Shown here: in pieces, positions 1 to 6,124 of the stretch
Position numbering within the stretch: the stretch's first letter is position 1
Layout: each line of letters begins with the position of its first letter
From: GCA-002282575 sp964519885
GTDB taxonomy: Bacteria > Pseudomonadota > Gammaproteobacteria > Thiomicrospirales > Thiomicrospiraceae
Direction: 5' to 3'
NCBI GenBank assembly: GCA_964519885.1
Contig: CAZFLX010000028.1
Coordinates: 1-27,470 of the forward strand
Length of the DNA: 27,470 bases
Program-made: the position numbers and the translations under genes
The notes under the pieces: generated by a model
Databases searched by the model: none
The model's input: only the letters and a program-made list of their open reading frames with translations
What the model was told of the DNA's origin: nothing

Positions 1-148
1 CCGAATAGGCTAATTGTAAGCTATGTTTCTCTCCGGGATTATTAGACCATTACAAGGCAGTCCGCAACCATTACAGAATTTGGCATCGTTTGTTGTTTCT
101 TTGCCACATTTTGAACAATACATTTGGAATCCTCCTCTTAATACCTAA
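1..148 (-). mobile_element. Integron gene cassette C (partial, runs off left edge)
   Basis: The cassette starts on the minus strand with TTAGGT, directly after the G of the R' box GTTAGGT (143-149), which fits the GTTRRRY consensus exactly. It carries the zinc-ribbon gene with a 25-base leader. Its own R'' box should read ACCTAAC, but this is not seen before the left edge, so the cassette is incomplete here. Confidence 0.6.
10..123 (-). CDS. 37-residue zinc-ribbon microprotein (integron cassette C)
   Basis: This small gene encodes 37 residues beginning MYCSKCGKETTNDAKFCNGCG. It has two CxxC knuckles (Cys3/Cys6 and Cys17/Cys20), the usual pattern of a zinc-ribbon that probably binds one zinc ion, plus a further Cys24. 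A strong ribosome-binding site (GAGGAGGA) lies 6-7 bases before the ATG, which supports real translation. The ATG is 25 bases inside the start of an integron cassette, as in cassette A next to it. Such ribbons are usually the N-terminal piece of longer, often membrane, proteins. Here a TAG ends the frame after a short polar tail, so it is either a true microprotein or a cut-down relative. Its target is unknown. The cassette's own attC lies beyond the left edge. Confidence 0.6.
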   Translation of the reverse strand: MYCSKCGKETTNDAKFCNGCGLPCNGLIIPERNIAYN

Positions 149-281
149 CGTGATACAAGTTAACCACCAGAAAATTGATAATGGACGAAGTCTAGCAGAA
201 ATTTGGGCTGTGTGCTCCAAGGAGTTGTTATCCGGCGCGAAGCGGCGGTTCAACGACTGCAAAACTAGCACCCCGTTACCC
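143..281 (-). other. attC site of cassette B (long, about 139 bp)
   Basis: On the minus strand the site begins with R'' GGGTAAC (281-275) and ends at R' GTTAGGT (149-143). R'' is the exact reverse complement of the start of cassette B (G+TTACCC), as expected for one cassette in its circular form. Inside, GTTGAACC near the R'' end can pair with GGTTAAC near the R' end, leaving one extrahelical base. This is the usual L''/L' arrangement that lets the folded single strand be recognised. The long variable middle resembles the large attC sites of chromosomal integrons. About 95 bp of it recurs at 1244-1339. Confidence 0.65.
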
Positions 282-302
282 TGACGCATAGCGTCAGGGT
301 AA
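149..302 (-). mobile_element. Integron gene cassette B (154 bp, no evident gene)
   Basis: The cassette is bounded on the minus strand by TTACCC at 302 and the G of GTTAGGT at 149. It consists almost wholly of its attC site, with only about 20 bases before the R'' box, so there is no room for a gene in the cassette direction. Open frames that cross it run through both cassette junctions and are unlikely to be real. It may be a relic whose gene was deleted, or a cassette whose DNA or RNA structure is itself the payload. Confidence 0.6.
167..260. repeat. Direct repeat copy 1 (attC core, pairs with 1244-1339)
   Basis: This block of about 95 bp is shared with 1244-1339. The last 53 or so bases (from CTGTGTGCTCC to AACGACTGC) are identical. 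The rest differs by about four substitutions and a two-base length change. It is the body of the long attC site. Strong similarity among attC sites within one array is typical of chromosomal integrons. Confidence 0.85.
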
Positions 303-304
303 CG
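274..304. repeat. Perfect 14-bp inverted repeat at the cassette A/B junction
   Basis: Two 14-base arms (CGTTACCCTGACGC and its exact reverse complement) flank a 3-base ATA loop. The outer 7 bases of each arm are the R' and R'' integron boxes at the two ends of the cassette B lead segment. The pairing continues six bases inside them, which the boxes alone do not require. It could form a hairpin in single-stranded DNA or RNA. No U-tract follows on either strand, so it is not a typical terminator. Confidence 0.8.
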
Positions 305-362
305 TAGAAGTAACCGGCCAGCGCCGGTTTTGGCGCTGGTCCGGTTGACTGCCGGGTTATGC
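297..362 (-). other. attC site of cassette A (66 bp, short type)
   Basis: On the minus strand it runs from R'' GCATAAC (362-356) to R' GTTACCC (303-297). The centre forms a strong hairpin: AACCGG pairs with CCGGTT, then CCAGCGCC with GGCGCTGG, around an AAAACC loop. A single unpaired A sits on one arm, the extrahelical base typical of attC. R'' exactly matches the complement of cassette A's first bases (G+TTATGC at 1226-1220). The stop codon of the cassette A gene lies inside R'', the usual compact layout of cassettes. Confidence 0.8.
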
Positions 363-1225
363 GTCATTTTCTTTAATGGCAGCTTCTCTTAGGAAGCGCA
401 GGCCAGCGGGAGTGAGGCCATTATCAAAGTAACCAAGGCTTTCCAAATCTTCTATATAGCCTCTTGGGAGGTCATTAGTCATTTCGTCAAAGCGCCTGCG
501 TATAGAGGTTGGACTCGCGTTGACAATTCTTTCCCGCCCAATTTTTCTTACTACGTGCGATTGGGTGAAGCCGGTTAGCCGTTCTTCAGCCTCTGACGAG
601 CCGCGCTCAAGCTTCTTATTCATCCGCTCCATGAACAGGCGTTTGTTCAATTTAGTAACTTCTCTTTGAGCCTCCACAAGCTCTTGTTCTTTACTCTTTA
701 GTTGCGTAAGCACCTTTTCCTTTTCCTCTTGTTCAAGATGTGAGCGCTCGACTAAGTGCTGGACAATTTTATTCCGTTCAGCAATTACTTTCTCAATTTC
801 CTGTTGCTCTGTTTCTAGTTTTTGCTTTGTCTTTTCAACAGCATCACCTTGCTTTCCTGGCATGCCTTGTAGGTAAGTTCGCATAGACGAGTAACCCTCG
901 TCCAAATTACGTAGACGTTCTCCGAAGCCACTTTCGATTTTGACGAGTAATTGGGCTATGTCTCTGGTGAACTTGTAGGTGTTGTCATAAAAAGCATTGC
1001 TGGTCTCCGTGGCCTTAAAGTAAAAGAGCGCTGAAAGACCTACGGAGAAGAGTGCAAGTAGAAGGGACAACAAAGTCGGAAAGTCGATGTTCAGGGTTGT
1101 AGGCGTCGAGTACAACTTGTAAGTGAACACACCAACTAAAACTAGCGTGCAGATTGCCTTCACCCACTCCCACAATCCCGCCTTCGGCTTATCTTGATCC
1201 ATGTGTTCTCCTTGTTGATGCATAA
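303..1225 (-). mobile_element. Integron gene cassette A (923 bp)
   Basis: This is a complete cassette on the minus strand, from TTATGC at 1225 to the G of the next junction at 303. Its two ends, GTTATGC and GCATAAC, are exact reverse complements, as a single excised circular cassette requires. It holds one gene with a 23-base leader and ends in a well-folded 66-bp attC. No integrase gene is in the window, so the array may be a cluster of attC sites without an integrase, or intI may lie outside the window. Confidence 0.75.
357..1202 (-). CDS. Cassette-borne two-TM coiled-coil membrane protein, function unknown
   Basis: The gene encodes 281 residues. The ATG at 1202 is chosen over an upstream in-frame ATG because AAGGAG lies five bases before it, and because the upstream start would lie outside the cassette. 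Two hydrophobic segments (about residues 11-27 and 40-62) form an N-terminal membrane hairpin. A long charged coiled coil follows (about 110-205, rich in Glu, Lys and Gln), then a compact C-terminal domain (about 210-275) with a winged-helix-like look containing SIRRRFDEM and GLTPAGLRFL. I do not recognise a named family. Membrane anchor plus coiled coil plus small cytosolic domain is a layout seen in some phage-defence effectors and in signalling or scaffold proteins. A defence role is only inferred from its place in an integron. Confidence 0.75.
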   Translation of the reverse strand: MDQDKPKAGLWEWVKAICTLVLVGVFTYKLYSTPTTLNIDFPTLLSLLLALFSVGLSALFYFKATETSNAFYDNTYKFTRDIAQLLVKIESGFGERLRNLDEGYSSMRTYLQGMPGKQGDAVEKTKQKLETEQQEIEKVIAERNKIVQHLVERSHLEQEEKEKVLTQLKSKEQELVEAQREVTKLNKRLFMERMNKKLERGSSEAEERLTGFTQSHVVRKIGRERIVNASPTSIRRRFDEMTNDLPRGYIEDLESLGYFDNGLTPAGLRFLREAAIKENDA

Positions 1226-1340
1226 CGGGGTGCGAGTTGAGCACCAGTAAAAATTGATGATAGACGAAGTCTAGCAGAAATTTTAGCTGTGTGCTCCAAG
1301 GAGTTGTTATCCGGCGCGAAGCGGCGGTTCAACGACTGCC
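1220..1340 (-). other. Truncated attC-like site at the array boundary
   Basis: On the minus strand R' GTTATGC (1226-1220) is intact and marks the start of cassette A. About 95 bp upstream of it (1244-1339) are nearly identical to the attC of cassette B (167-260). The R'' box expected about 15 bases beyond the shared block is absent. The sequence there (near 1354-1360) instead fits the promoter of the mazE-like gene. The array therefore seems cut here, leaving chromosome or another insertion on the far side. Confidence 0.5.
1244..1339. repeat. Direct repeat copy 2 (attC core, pairs with 167-260)
   Basis: This is the second copy of the block at 167-260, in the same orientation, and it flanks cassette A on the other side. 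Homologous recombination between the two copies would remove cassette A, so the pair matters for array stability. Confidence 0.85.
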
Positions 1341-1351
1341 AAATCGCTACC

Positions 1352-1380
1352 TTGACTCACCCACACACCAAGTATAAACT
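1352..1380 (+). promoter_or_regulatory. Possible mazEF promoter
   Basis: TTGACT (1352-1357) stands 17 bases before TAAACT (1375-1380), or 15 bases before TATAAA (1373-1378). Two GTATAA direct repeats (1372-1377 and 1384-1389) overlap the -10 region and could be an antitoxin operator. This is read from sequence pattern only. Confidence 0.35.
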
Positions 1381-1414
1381 TATGTATAACTTTTATTTCA
1401 TTGGGGCAAGCATC

Positions 1415-1660
1415 ATGGCACAAGCGGTACTTCAGGTAAAACATTGGGGCAACAGCCTAGGGGTTCGCTTGCCTGCGGCCATCGCTAAACTGCTCAACTT
1501 ACACGCAAATCAGCAGGTCAAACTGTCTGTCGAGGCAGATAGTATTGTCATAACGCCGATTAAAGAAGCGTTAAGTGACAAATTAGCGCGCTTCGATCCA
1601 GAGCGTCACGGTGGCGAGGTGATGACTGCAACTCACGCTCTCGGCGCTGAGCGCATCTAG
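1415..1660 (+). CDS. mazE: MazE/PemI-type antitoxin (AbrB fold)
   Basis: The protein has 81 residues. The motif HWGNSLGVRLPAAIA, followed by a hydrophobic strand and VEADSIVITP, is the swapped-hairpin AbrB DNA-binding domain of MazE/PemI/ChpS antitoxins (residues 3-48). The acidic and basic C-terminal tail (about 50-81) would wrap and neutralise the toxin. The ATG at 1415 is chosen because the longer frame begins inside the attC repeat and adds unrelated residues. The stop codon is one base before the toxin start, so the two are translationally coupled. The pair probably represses its own promoter, as known for the family. It sits against the truncated end of the cassette array, which suggests a stabilising role, though no attC flanks it on the far side. 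Confidence 0.85.
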   Translation: MAQAVLQVKHWGNSLGVRLPAAIAKLLNLHANQQVKLSVEADSIVITPIKEALSDKLARFDPERHGGEVMTATHALGAERI

Positions 1661-1661
1661 C

Positions 1662-2036
1662 ATGAAAGCAAACTGGATTCCCGATCGGCAAGACATCATT
1701 TGGATTGACTGTAACCCACAAGTCGGACAAGAAATGAAAGACATCCATCCTTTTCTTGTACTCTCTCCTGCTGCTTTTAACAACAAAACATCTTTGGTCA
1801 TCGGACTTCCCATGACAACCGCTGCGTACAACGCCGACAACCCGTTTGCAGTGCTGGTTGGTAAAGCTCACGGTAAGAAGGTCGACAAAGACAGTTATGT
1901 GTTGTGTCATCAGCCCAAGTCTTTCGACTGGCGTGTTCGTCTTGCCAAACCACATCCACTGGGCAAGCTCGATGCAGAAGTGATGCGTGAGGTCTTAGAA
2001 TCGCTTAATCAAATTGTCATGCTCTGCGAGGGATAG
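1662..2036 (+). CDS. mazF: MazF/PemK-type mRNA interferase toxin
   Basis: The protein has 124 residues, the normal length for MazF/PemK/ChpB toxins. The N-terminal WIPDRQDIIWIDCNPQVGQE matches the conserved first strand and loop, with the G-Q element that contributes to the active site. VLSPAAFN and VIGLPMTT match the later core strands. Members cut single-stranded mRNA at short motifs and slow growth when the labile antitoxin is lost. It follows the antitoxin with one base between. It reads toward proC, but a 141-bp gap separates them, so they are probably transcribed separately. Confidence 0.88.
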   Translation: MKANWIPDRQDIIWIDCNPQVGQEMKDIHPFLVLSPAAFNNKTSLVIGLPMTTAAYNADNPFAVLVGKAHGKKVDKDSYVLCHQPKSFDWRVRLAKPHPLGKLDAEVMREVLESLNQIVMLCEG

Positions 2037-2177
2037 TTTAAGCTTGCTCACTCACGACATCCTTCACTTCTTTAGCTGACTGATTCATCTCATAGCCGCA
2101 ACATTTTTATTACTCCACAGTGGTACAATAATCGCCAGTTAAAAAACACAAAAAAGACATAACGGAGGCTAACAATC

Positions 2178-3005
2178 ATGCTGGCACAACACTTAACCTT
2201 TATTGGTGGCGGCAATATGGCGCGTAGTTTAATTGGTGGACTGATTGCTAATGGCTTTGGCGCTAATCACATTCGCGTCGTTGACCCTAACGAAGCGCAG
2301 CGTCAACAGCTGGCTCACATGGGCGTTGCGGTTTATGAAAAGGCAACCCCTGAGTTATTAGAAAGTGAGTTATTGGTACTGGCGGTTAAACCACAAATCA
2401 TGGCTGAAGTGGCACAATCTTTAGCGTCTGACGTACAACGCACTAAACCTCTTATTATTTCGGTAGCTGCAGGTATTCGTTGTGATGATTTATCTCGTTG
2501 GCTGGGTGGCAATGTTGCGATTGTACGCAGTATGCCTAACACGCCCGCGCTGGTTCAATCGGGTGCGACTGGCTTGTTTGCCAATGCACAAGTCACTTCA
2601 ACGCAAAAAAATCAGGCCGAATCTTTAATGCGTTCGGTCGGCATTAGTTTGTGGGTGAATGACGAAAGCTTAATTGACAGTGTGACTGCGCTTTCTGGCT
2701 CTGGTCCTGCTTACTATTTCTTAATGATGGAAGCGATGATGAAAGCGGGTGAAGCCTTAGGCTTAGACGCAAAAGCCGCGCAACTACTGACCGTACAAAC
2801 GGCTTTAGGTGCAGCGAAAATGGCCATCGAAAGTACGGCAACGCCCGCTGAACTGCGTGCGCAAGTGACCTCGCCCAATGGTACGACCGAAGCCGCGATT
2901 AAGCATTTTCAACAACAGCATTATGAGCAACTGGTGCTAGAGGCGATGCAAGCCGCCCAAGCCCGTGCGCAAGTCTTAGCTCAAGCATTAGGAGCGCAAG
3001 CATGA
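2178..3005 (+). CDS. proC: Pyrroline-5-carboxylate reductase
   Basis: The enzyme performs the last step of proline synthesis, reducing 1-pyrroline-5-carboxylate with NAD(P)H in the cytoplasm. It has 275 residues, the family length. The Rossmann signature FIGGGNMARSLIGGL lies at residues 8-22. The C-terminal half carries the family signature around ALSGSGPAYYFLMMEAM and the later TSPNGTTEAAI, which form the dimer and substrate site. GGAGG lies before the ATG. Its stop overlaps the next ATG by four bases (ATGA), so it is coupled to the YggT-family gene, a pairing common in Gammaproteobacteria. A -10-like TACAAT stands at about 2123-2128 with no clear -35. Confidence 0.97.
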   Translation: MLAQHLTFIGGGNMARSLIGGLIANGFGANHIRVVDPNEAQRQQLAHMGVAVYEKATPELLESELLVLAVKPQIMAEVAQSLASDVQRTKPLIISVAAGIRCDDLSRWLGGNVAIVRSMPNTPALVQSGATGLFANAQVTSTQKNQAESLMRSVGISLWVNDESLIDSVTALSGSGPAYYFLMMEAMMKAGEALGLDAKAAQLLTVQTALGAAKMAIESTATPAELRAQVTSPNGTTEAAIKHFQQQHYEQLVLEAMQAAQARAQVLAQALGAQA

Positions 3006-3571
3006 CCCCTACCTCACAAGCGGGCTTTTTTGCTCTGCAATTTATTGCTGACATTTTGGTATTCTTTTTCGTACTGCGCGTTGCCTTGCGCTTATCGATG
3101 GCCGACAGTCACAGTCCGTTTGTTTACGCTGTGGCACGCGTGACCAATCCTGTTTGTCGCCCCATTGCACGATTTTTACCTTACAGCCCAAAATGGGATT
3201 ATGCCGCTTTAGTTTGGGCTTTTGTCATTCAAGCCACCTACTACGGCATTATGTCATTGATGTTAGATAAAAGCTATGCGCCGTTTGGGCTGGCTATTCT
3301 GACCTTTTCTGACCTACTACGCGCTTTCTTTAATTTATGGTTTTTAACCATTATTGCCGAAGCCATTCTCAGTTTTATTCGACCTGTGCAAAGCGATCGC
3401 AATTTAAGTTTTATTAGCGACTTGAACCGACCAATTTTAACGCCGATTCGTCGCTTTATGCCGAATATGGGTGGCTTAGATTTGTCACCGATTGTTGCGC
3501 TATTCATCATTAAGCTGAGTGAAATATTTATTGTCGGATGGTTACAACAATTGGCCGCACAATGGGTCTAA
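3002..3571 (+). CDS. YggT family integral membrane protein
   Basis: The protein has 189 residues and several hydrophobic segments arranged as two similar halves. Each half ends in a conserved NP/RP turn: PFVYAVARVTNPVCRPIARF near residue 40-58 and ISDLNRPILTPIRRFMP near 138-154. This duplicated layout is typical of YggT (YGGT-domain) proteins. Their biochemical role is poorly known, with links to membrane stress and osmotic tolerance in some species. The start overlaps the proC stop, and the gene is co-transcribed with it, the usual gammaproteobacterial order. Confidence 0.93.
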   Translation: MTPTSQAGFFALQFIADILVFFFVLRVALRLSMADSHSPFVYAVARVTNPVCRPIARFLPYSPKWDYAALVWAFVIQATYYGIMSLMLDKSYAPFGLAILTFSDLLRAFFNLWFLTIIAEAILSFIRPVQSDRNLSFISDLNRPILTPIRRFMPNMGGLDLSPIVALFIIKLSEIFIVGWLQQLAAQWV

Positions 3572-3581
3572 ATTACGATCA

Positions 3582-3590
3582 TGTTATAAT
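3582..3590 (+). promoter_or_regulatory. Extended -10 promoter before metX
   Basis: TGT followed at once by TATAAT gives a full extended -10 element (TGnTATAAT) 34 bases before the metX start. No good -35 lies 17 bases upstream, which extended -10 promoters can do without. It would drive metX, metW and the TraT-like gene. Confidence 0.6.
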
Positions 3591-3623
3591 GTTAAATAAC
3601 TTTATTAACGAGAACTTCTGTCG

Positions 3624-4793
3624 ATGACGACTGTCGCTTTATCAGAATCTACTACAGCCGACTCTGTGGGTGTGGTGACACCAGAAACCTTAGTGATTCA
3701 GGATCCACTGAAACTCACTTGTGGCGCTGTGTTGCCTAGCTACCAATTGGTGTATGAAACCTATGGCACGCTGAATGCACAGGCCAGTAATGCGGTGCTC
3801 ATTTGTCATGCCCTGAGTGGCGACCATCATGCGGCTGGCTATCACCATAAAGATGACAAAACGCCTGGTTGGTGGGATCATTACATCGGTCCTGGCAAAG
3901 CGATTGATACCAACGTATTCTTTGTTGTTGGCGTCAATAACATTGGTTCTTGTCGTGGCTCTACAGGCCCTGCTAGTCTTAATCCTGAAACACAACGCCC
4001 TTACGGACCCGACTTTCCGATGGTGACTTGTGCCGACTGGGTGGTGACACAAGCCAAGCTCGCCGATCATTTGGGTGTTGAGCAATGGGCTGCGGTGGTT
4101 GGTGGTAGTTTAGGCGGTATGCAAGTTCAGCAATGGGCGATTGACTTTCCCACACGCTTAAAACACGCGGTGATTATTGCCTCTGCACCTCGTTTATCGG
4201 CACAAAATATTGCCTTTAACGAAGTGGCTCGTCAGGCGATTATGACTGACCCTGATTTTCATGGCGGACGTTTCTTAGAGCACAACACCATTCCGAAGCA
4301 GGGCTTAATGTTAGCACGCATGTTAGGGCATCTCACCTACTTGTCGGACGATTTAATGGGGCAGAAGTTTGGGCGTGAACTGCGTTCAGGACATGTTAAG
4401 TACAGCTACGATGTCGAATTTCAGGTAGAAAGCTATTTGCGCTACCAAGGTGAAAAGTTTGCCACTAAATCTAACTTTGATGCCAACTCCTATTTACTCA
4501 TGACCAAAGCACTGGACTATTTCGATCCCGCTCTCAAACATAATGACGACTTGGTTACCGCCTATTCCGTTATTGAAGCCCAGGCCTTGGTAATTGCCTT
4601 CACTACCGATTGGCGCTTTTCACCTGAGCGTTCAATGGAAATGGTCAAAGCCCTTCGTCAGGCAGGGAAGCGCGTTGTTTACGCTGAGGTGGAATCAACT
4701 CATGGTCACGATGCTTTCTTACTGCCCAACAGCTACTATGAACAAGTGTTTTCGACTTACATGAAGCGCGTTGCCGTGGAGTGTGCGCTATGA
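3624..4793 (+). CDS. metX: Homoserine O-acyltransferase MetX
   Basis: The enzyme activates the hydroxyl of homoserine by acylation, the first committed step of methionine synthesis. It has 389 residues and an alpha/beta-hydrolase fold. The nucleophile elbow GGSLGGMQ places the catalytic Ser at residue 162. ITDW-type context (AFTTDWRFSP) supplies the Asp, and STHGHDAFL near the C-terminus the His. Early motifs CHALSGDHH and NNIGSCRGSTGP are typical of MetX. In bacteria that pair metX with metW the acyl donor is often succinyl-CoA rather than acetyl-CoA, so the annotation here stays neutral. The gene is coupled to metW by a four-base ATGA overlap. Confidence 0.95.
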   Translation: MTTVALSESTTADSVGVVTPETLVIQDPLKLTCGAVLPSYQLVYETYGTLNAQASNAVLICHALSGDHHAAGYHHKDDKTPGWWDHYIGPGKAIDTNVFFVVGVNNIGSCRGSTGPASLNPETQRPYGPDFPMVTCADWVVTQAKLADHLGVEQWAAVVGGSLGGMQVQQWAIDFPTRLKHAVIIASAPRLSAQNIAFNEVARQAIMTDPDFHGGRFLEHNTIPKQGLMLARMLGHLTYLSDDLMGQKFGRELRSGHVKYSYDVEFQVESYLRYQGEKFATKSNFDANSYLLMTKALDYFDPALKHNDDLVTAYSVIEAQALVIAFTTDWRFSPERSMEMVKALRQAGKRVVYAEVESTHGHDAFLLPNSYYEQVFSTYMKRVAVECAL

Positions 4794-5395
4794 CTTTGAA
4801 ACCTGAATTTACCCGCTTATTAGATTGGATTCCTCAAGGTGCACGAGTATTGGATCTGGGCTGTGGATCAGCGGAGCTGTTAGCTTACCTGATGAAACAC
4901 AAACAGGTTCAGGGAGTTGGCTTAGAAATGGATCCCGTGTCCATTATTGCCAGTATTGCCAATGGTGTCGATGTCATTCAAGCCGACTTAAACGACATTA
5001 ATTTAGTCAACATGTTTGGCGAAAATGCATTCGACGTGGTACTGACCACACAAACCCTACAGTCGATGCAACGTCCCGATTACCTAATTGATAGCATGTT
5101 ACGCGTTGGACAAAGGGCGATTGTGACCTTCCCCAATTTTGGCCATTGGCGCAATCGCTTGCAACTCATGTCGGGCGGTAAAATGCCTGTTTCAGAGAAT
5201 TTACCTTATCAATGGTACGATACGCCAAACACTCATTTGTGTACCTTTGCCGATTTTGAGCAATTCTGCCAAGATCGAAATATTTACATTTTGGAACAGC
5301 GCGTACTGGGCAATGCTTGGGGCGCGGAGTGGTTGCCGAATCTACTCGGCGAAGTGGCACTCTATCACATCGAAAAAGGCATCGGGAGTCGTTAA
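4790..5395 (+). CDS. metW: Methionine biosynthesis protein MetW
   Basis: The protein has 201 residues. The start at 4790 overlaps the metX stop, and an earlier in-frame ATG would cut into metX. The SAM-binding motif RVLDLGCGSAELLAYL is at about residues 20-36, so it has a class I methyltransferase fold. PNFGHWRNRLQL and LPYQWYDTPNTHLCTFADF are strongly typical of MetW. MetW works with MetX in methionine synthesis and is thought to support the acyltransferase rather than methylate a known substrate. The order metX-metW is conserved across many Proteobacteria. Confidence 0.95.
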   Translation: MTLKPEFTRLLDWIPQGARVLDLGCGSAELLAYLMKHKQVQGVGLEMDPVSIIASIANGVDVIQADLNDINLVNMFGENAFDVVLTTQTLQSMQRPDYLIDSMLRVGQRAIVTFPNFGHWRNRLQLMSGGKMPVSENLPYQWYDTPNTHLCTFADFEQFCQDRNIYILEQRVLGNAWGAEWLPNLLGEVALYHIEKGIGSR

Positions 5396-5398
5396 ATC

Positions 5399-6097
5399 AT
5401 GACAACTCAGCAACTAACATCTGTTAGCGCGTTGGTATTACTACTCACATTGACGGGTTGCTTTGGTGACAGTAAATCTGCATCACCAGCGCCTGTTGAG
5501 GCCAGCAGTAAAAAGCCCAACAATGCAGAAGTTGAGACACTCTTATCACAATCGGTTTTTTTACGTCCTACCTTACCTGGTGAGCGCAGTCTTTATTTAC
5601 GCATCACCTCTACTGCCGATAAACCTGTGGATTTAGAAGGACTGCACAAAGAACTCACCGAGCGCTTTCGTGCTAAGGGTTATCGGATTAGCGCACCTGA
5701 AAGCGCTAACTTTATGTTGCAAGTGAACGTGTTATCAATCAGTAAAACCAGTAAATCACTGACCAAAGAAGCGGTAAGTAATGGGTTTGGCGCTGCGGTT
5801 GCCATTGCCAACGCAGCGGTAGGCCCTGCGGGACAAGTGGTGGGGGCTGCCACCGAAAGCGCCACCAGTATTTTCTTTCGTGACACCTACTTCAACATGA
5901 TTACCGATGTGATGATTAACGAACGTACACCACGTATCAGTATTTTAAAGCCCGAAACACAACAAGAAACCAACATCAACTGGAAAGCCCACCAAACACG
6001 TGCGCTTTCTTCGGTTAAAGACGTCAACGCCAATCAAGATGAATGCGTTGATATTTTAGAAGATAGCTTATTACGCGTGTTAAATGGACTCTTTTAG
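5399..6097 (+). CDS. TraT-family outer-membrane lipoprotein
   Basis: The protein has 232 residues. The signal ends in a lipobox (LTGC) with Cys21 as the lipidated residue. The +2 residue is Phe, not Asp, so export to the outer membrane is expected. The mature part matches TraT: VFLRPTLPGERSLYLRITST, then RFRAKGYRISAPESANFMLQVNVL, a small Ala/Gly-rich stretch (about 128-150), and MITDVMINERT. TraT on F-like plasmids blocks mating-pair formation and confers serum resistance. Chromosomal relatives are known, but their role is unclear. The gene starts three bases after the metW stop with GGGAG before it, so it belongs to the met transcript. This link to methionine genes may be only local. Confidence 0.82.
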   Translation: MTTQQLTSVSALVLLLTLTGCFGDSKSASPAPVEASSKKPNNAEVETLLSQSVFLRPTLPGERSLYLRITSTADKPVDLEGLHKELTERFRAKGYRISAPESANFMLQVNVLSISKTSKSLTKEAVSNGFGAAVAIANAAVGPAGQVVGAATESATSIFFRDTYFNMITDVMINERTPRISILKPETQQETNINWKAHQTRALSSVKDVNANQDECVDILEDSLLRVLNGLF

Positions 6098-6124
6098 CCC
6101 ATTAATTTAATCGGTTAATTGGGC
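6097..6124. terminator. Weak bidirectional hairpin between convergent genes
   Basis: GCCCATTAA and TTAATTGGGC pair with one bulged base around a short AT-rich loop. The element overlaps the stop codons of both the TraT-like gene and the small membrane-protein gene. Only short T or A runs are present, so termination strength is uncertain. Confidence 0.35.

Noticed and set aside
71..367. 98-residue open frame on the minus strand across the cassette junctions
   Set aside because: It runs through two attC sites and both junctions and overlaps the zinc-ribbon gene. It has no ribosome-binding site, and its residues reflect attC sequence.
1203..1244. Upstream ATG for the cassette A protein
   Set aside because: It lies outside the cassette boundary, and the ATG at 1202 has a good ribosome-binding site.
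1289..1414. Longer N-terminus for the MazE-like antitoxin
   Set aside because: The extra residues are encoded by the attC repeat and by the promoter region. The AbrB domain starts normally at the ATG at 1415.
1415..2040. mazEF as an integron cassette of its own
   Set aside because: No attC-like hairpin or R box was found between mazF and proC, and the pair reads opposite to the array.
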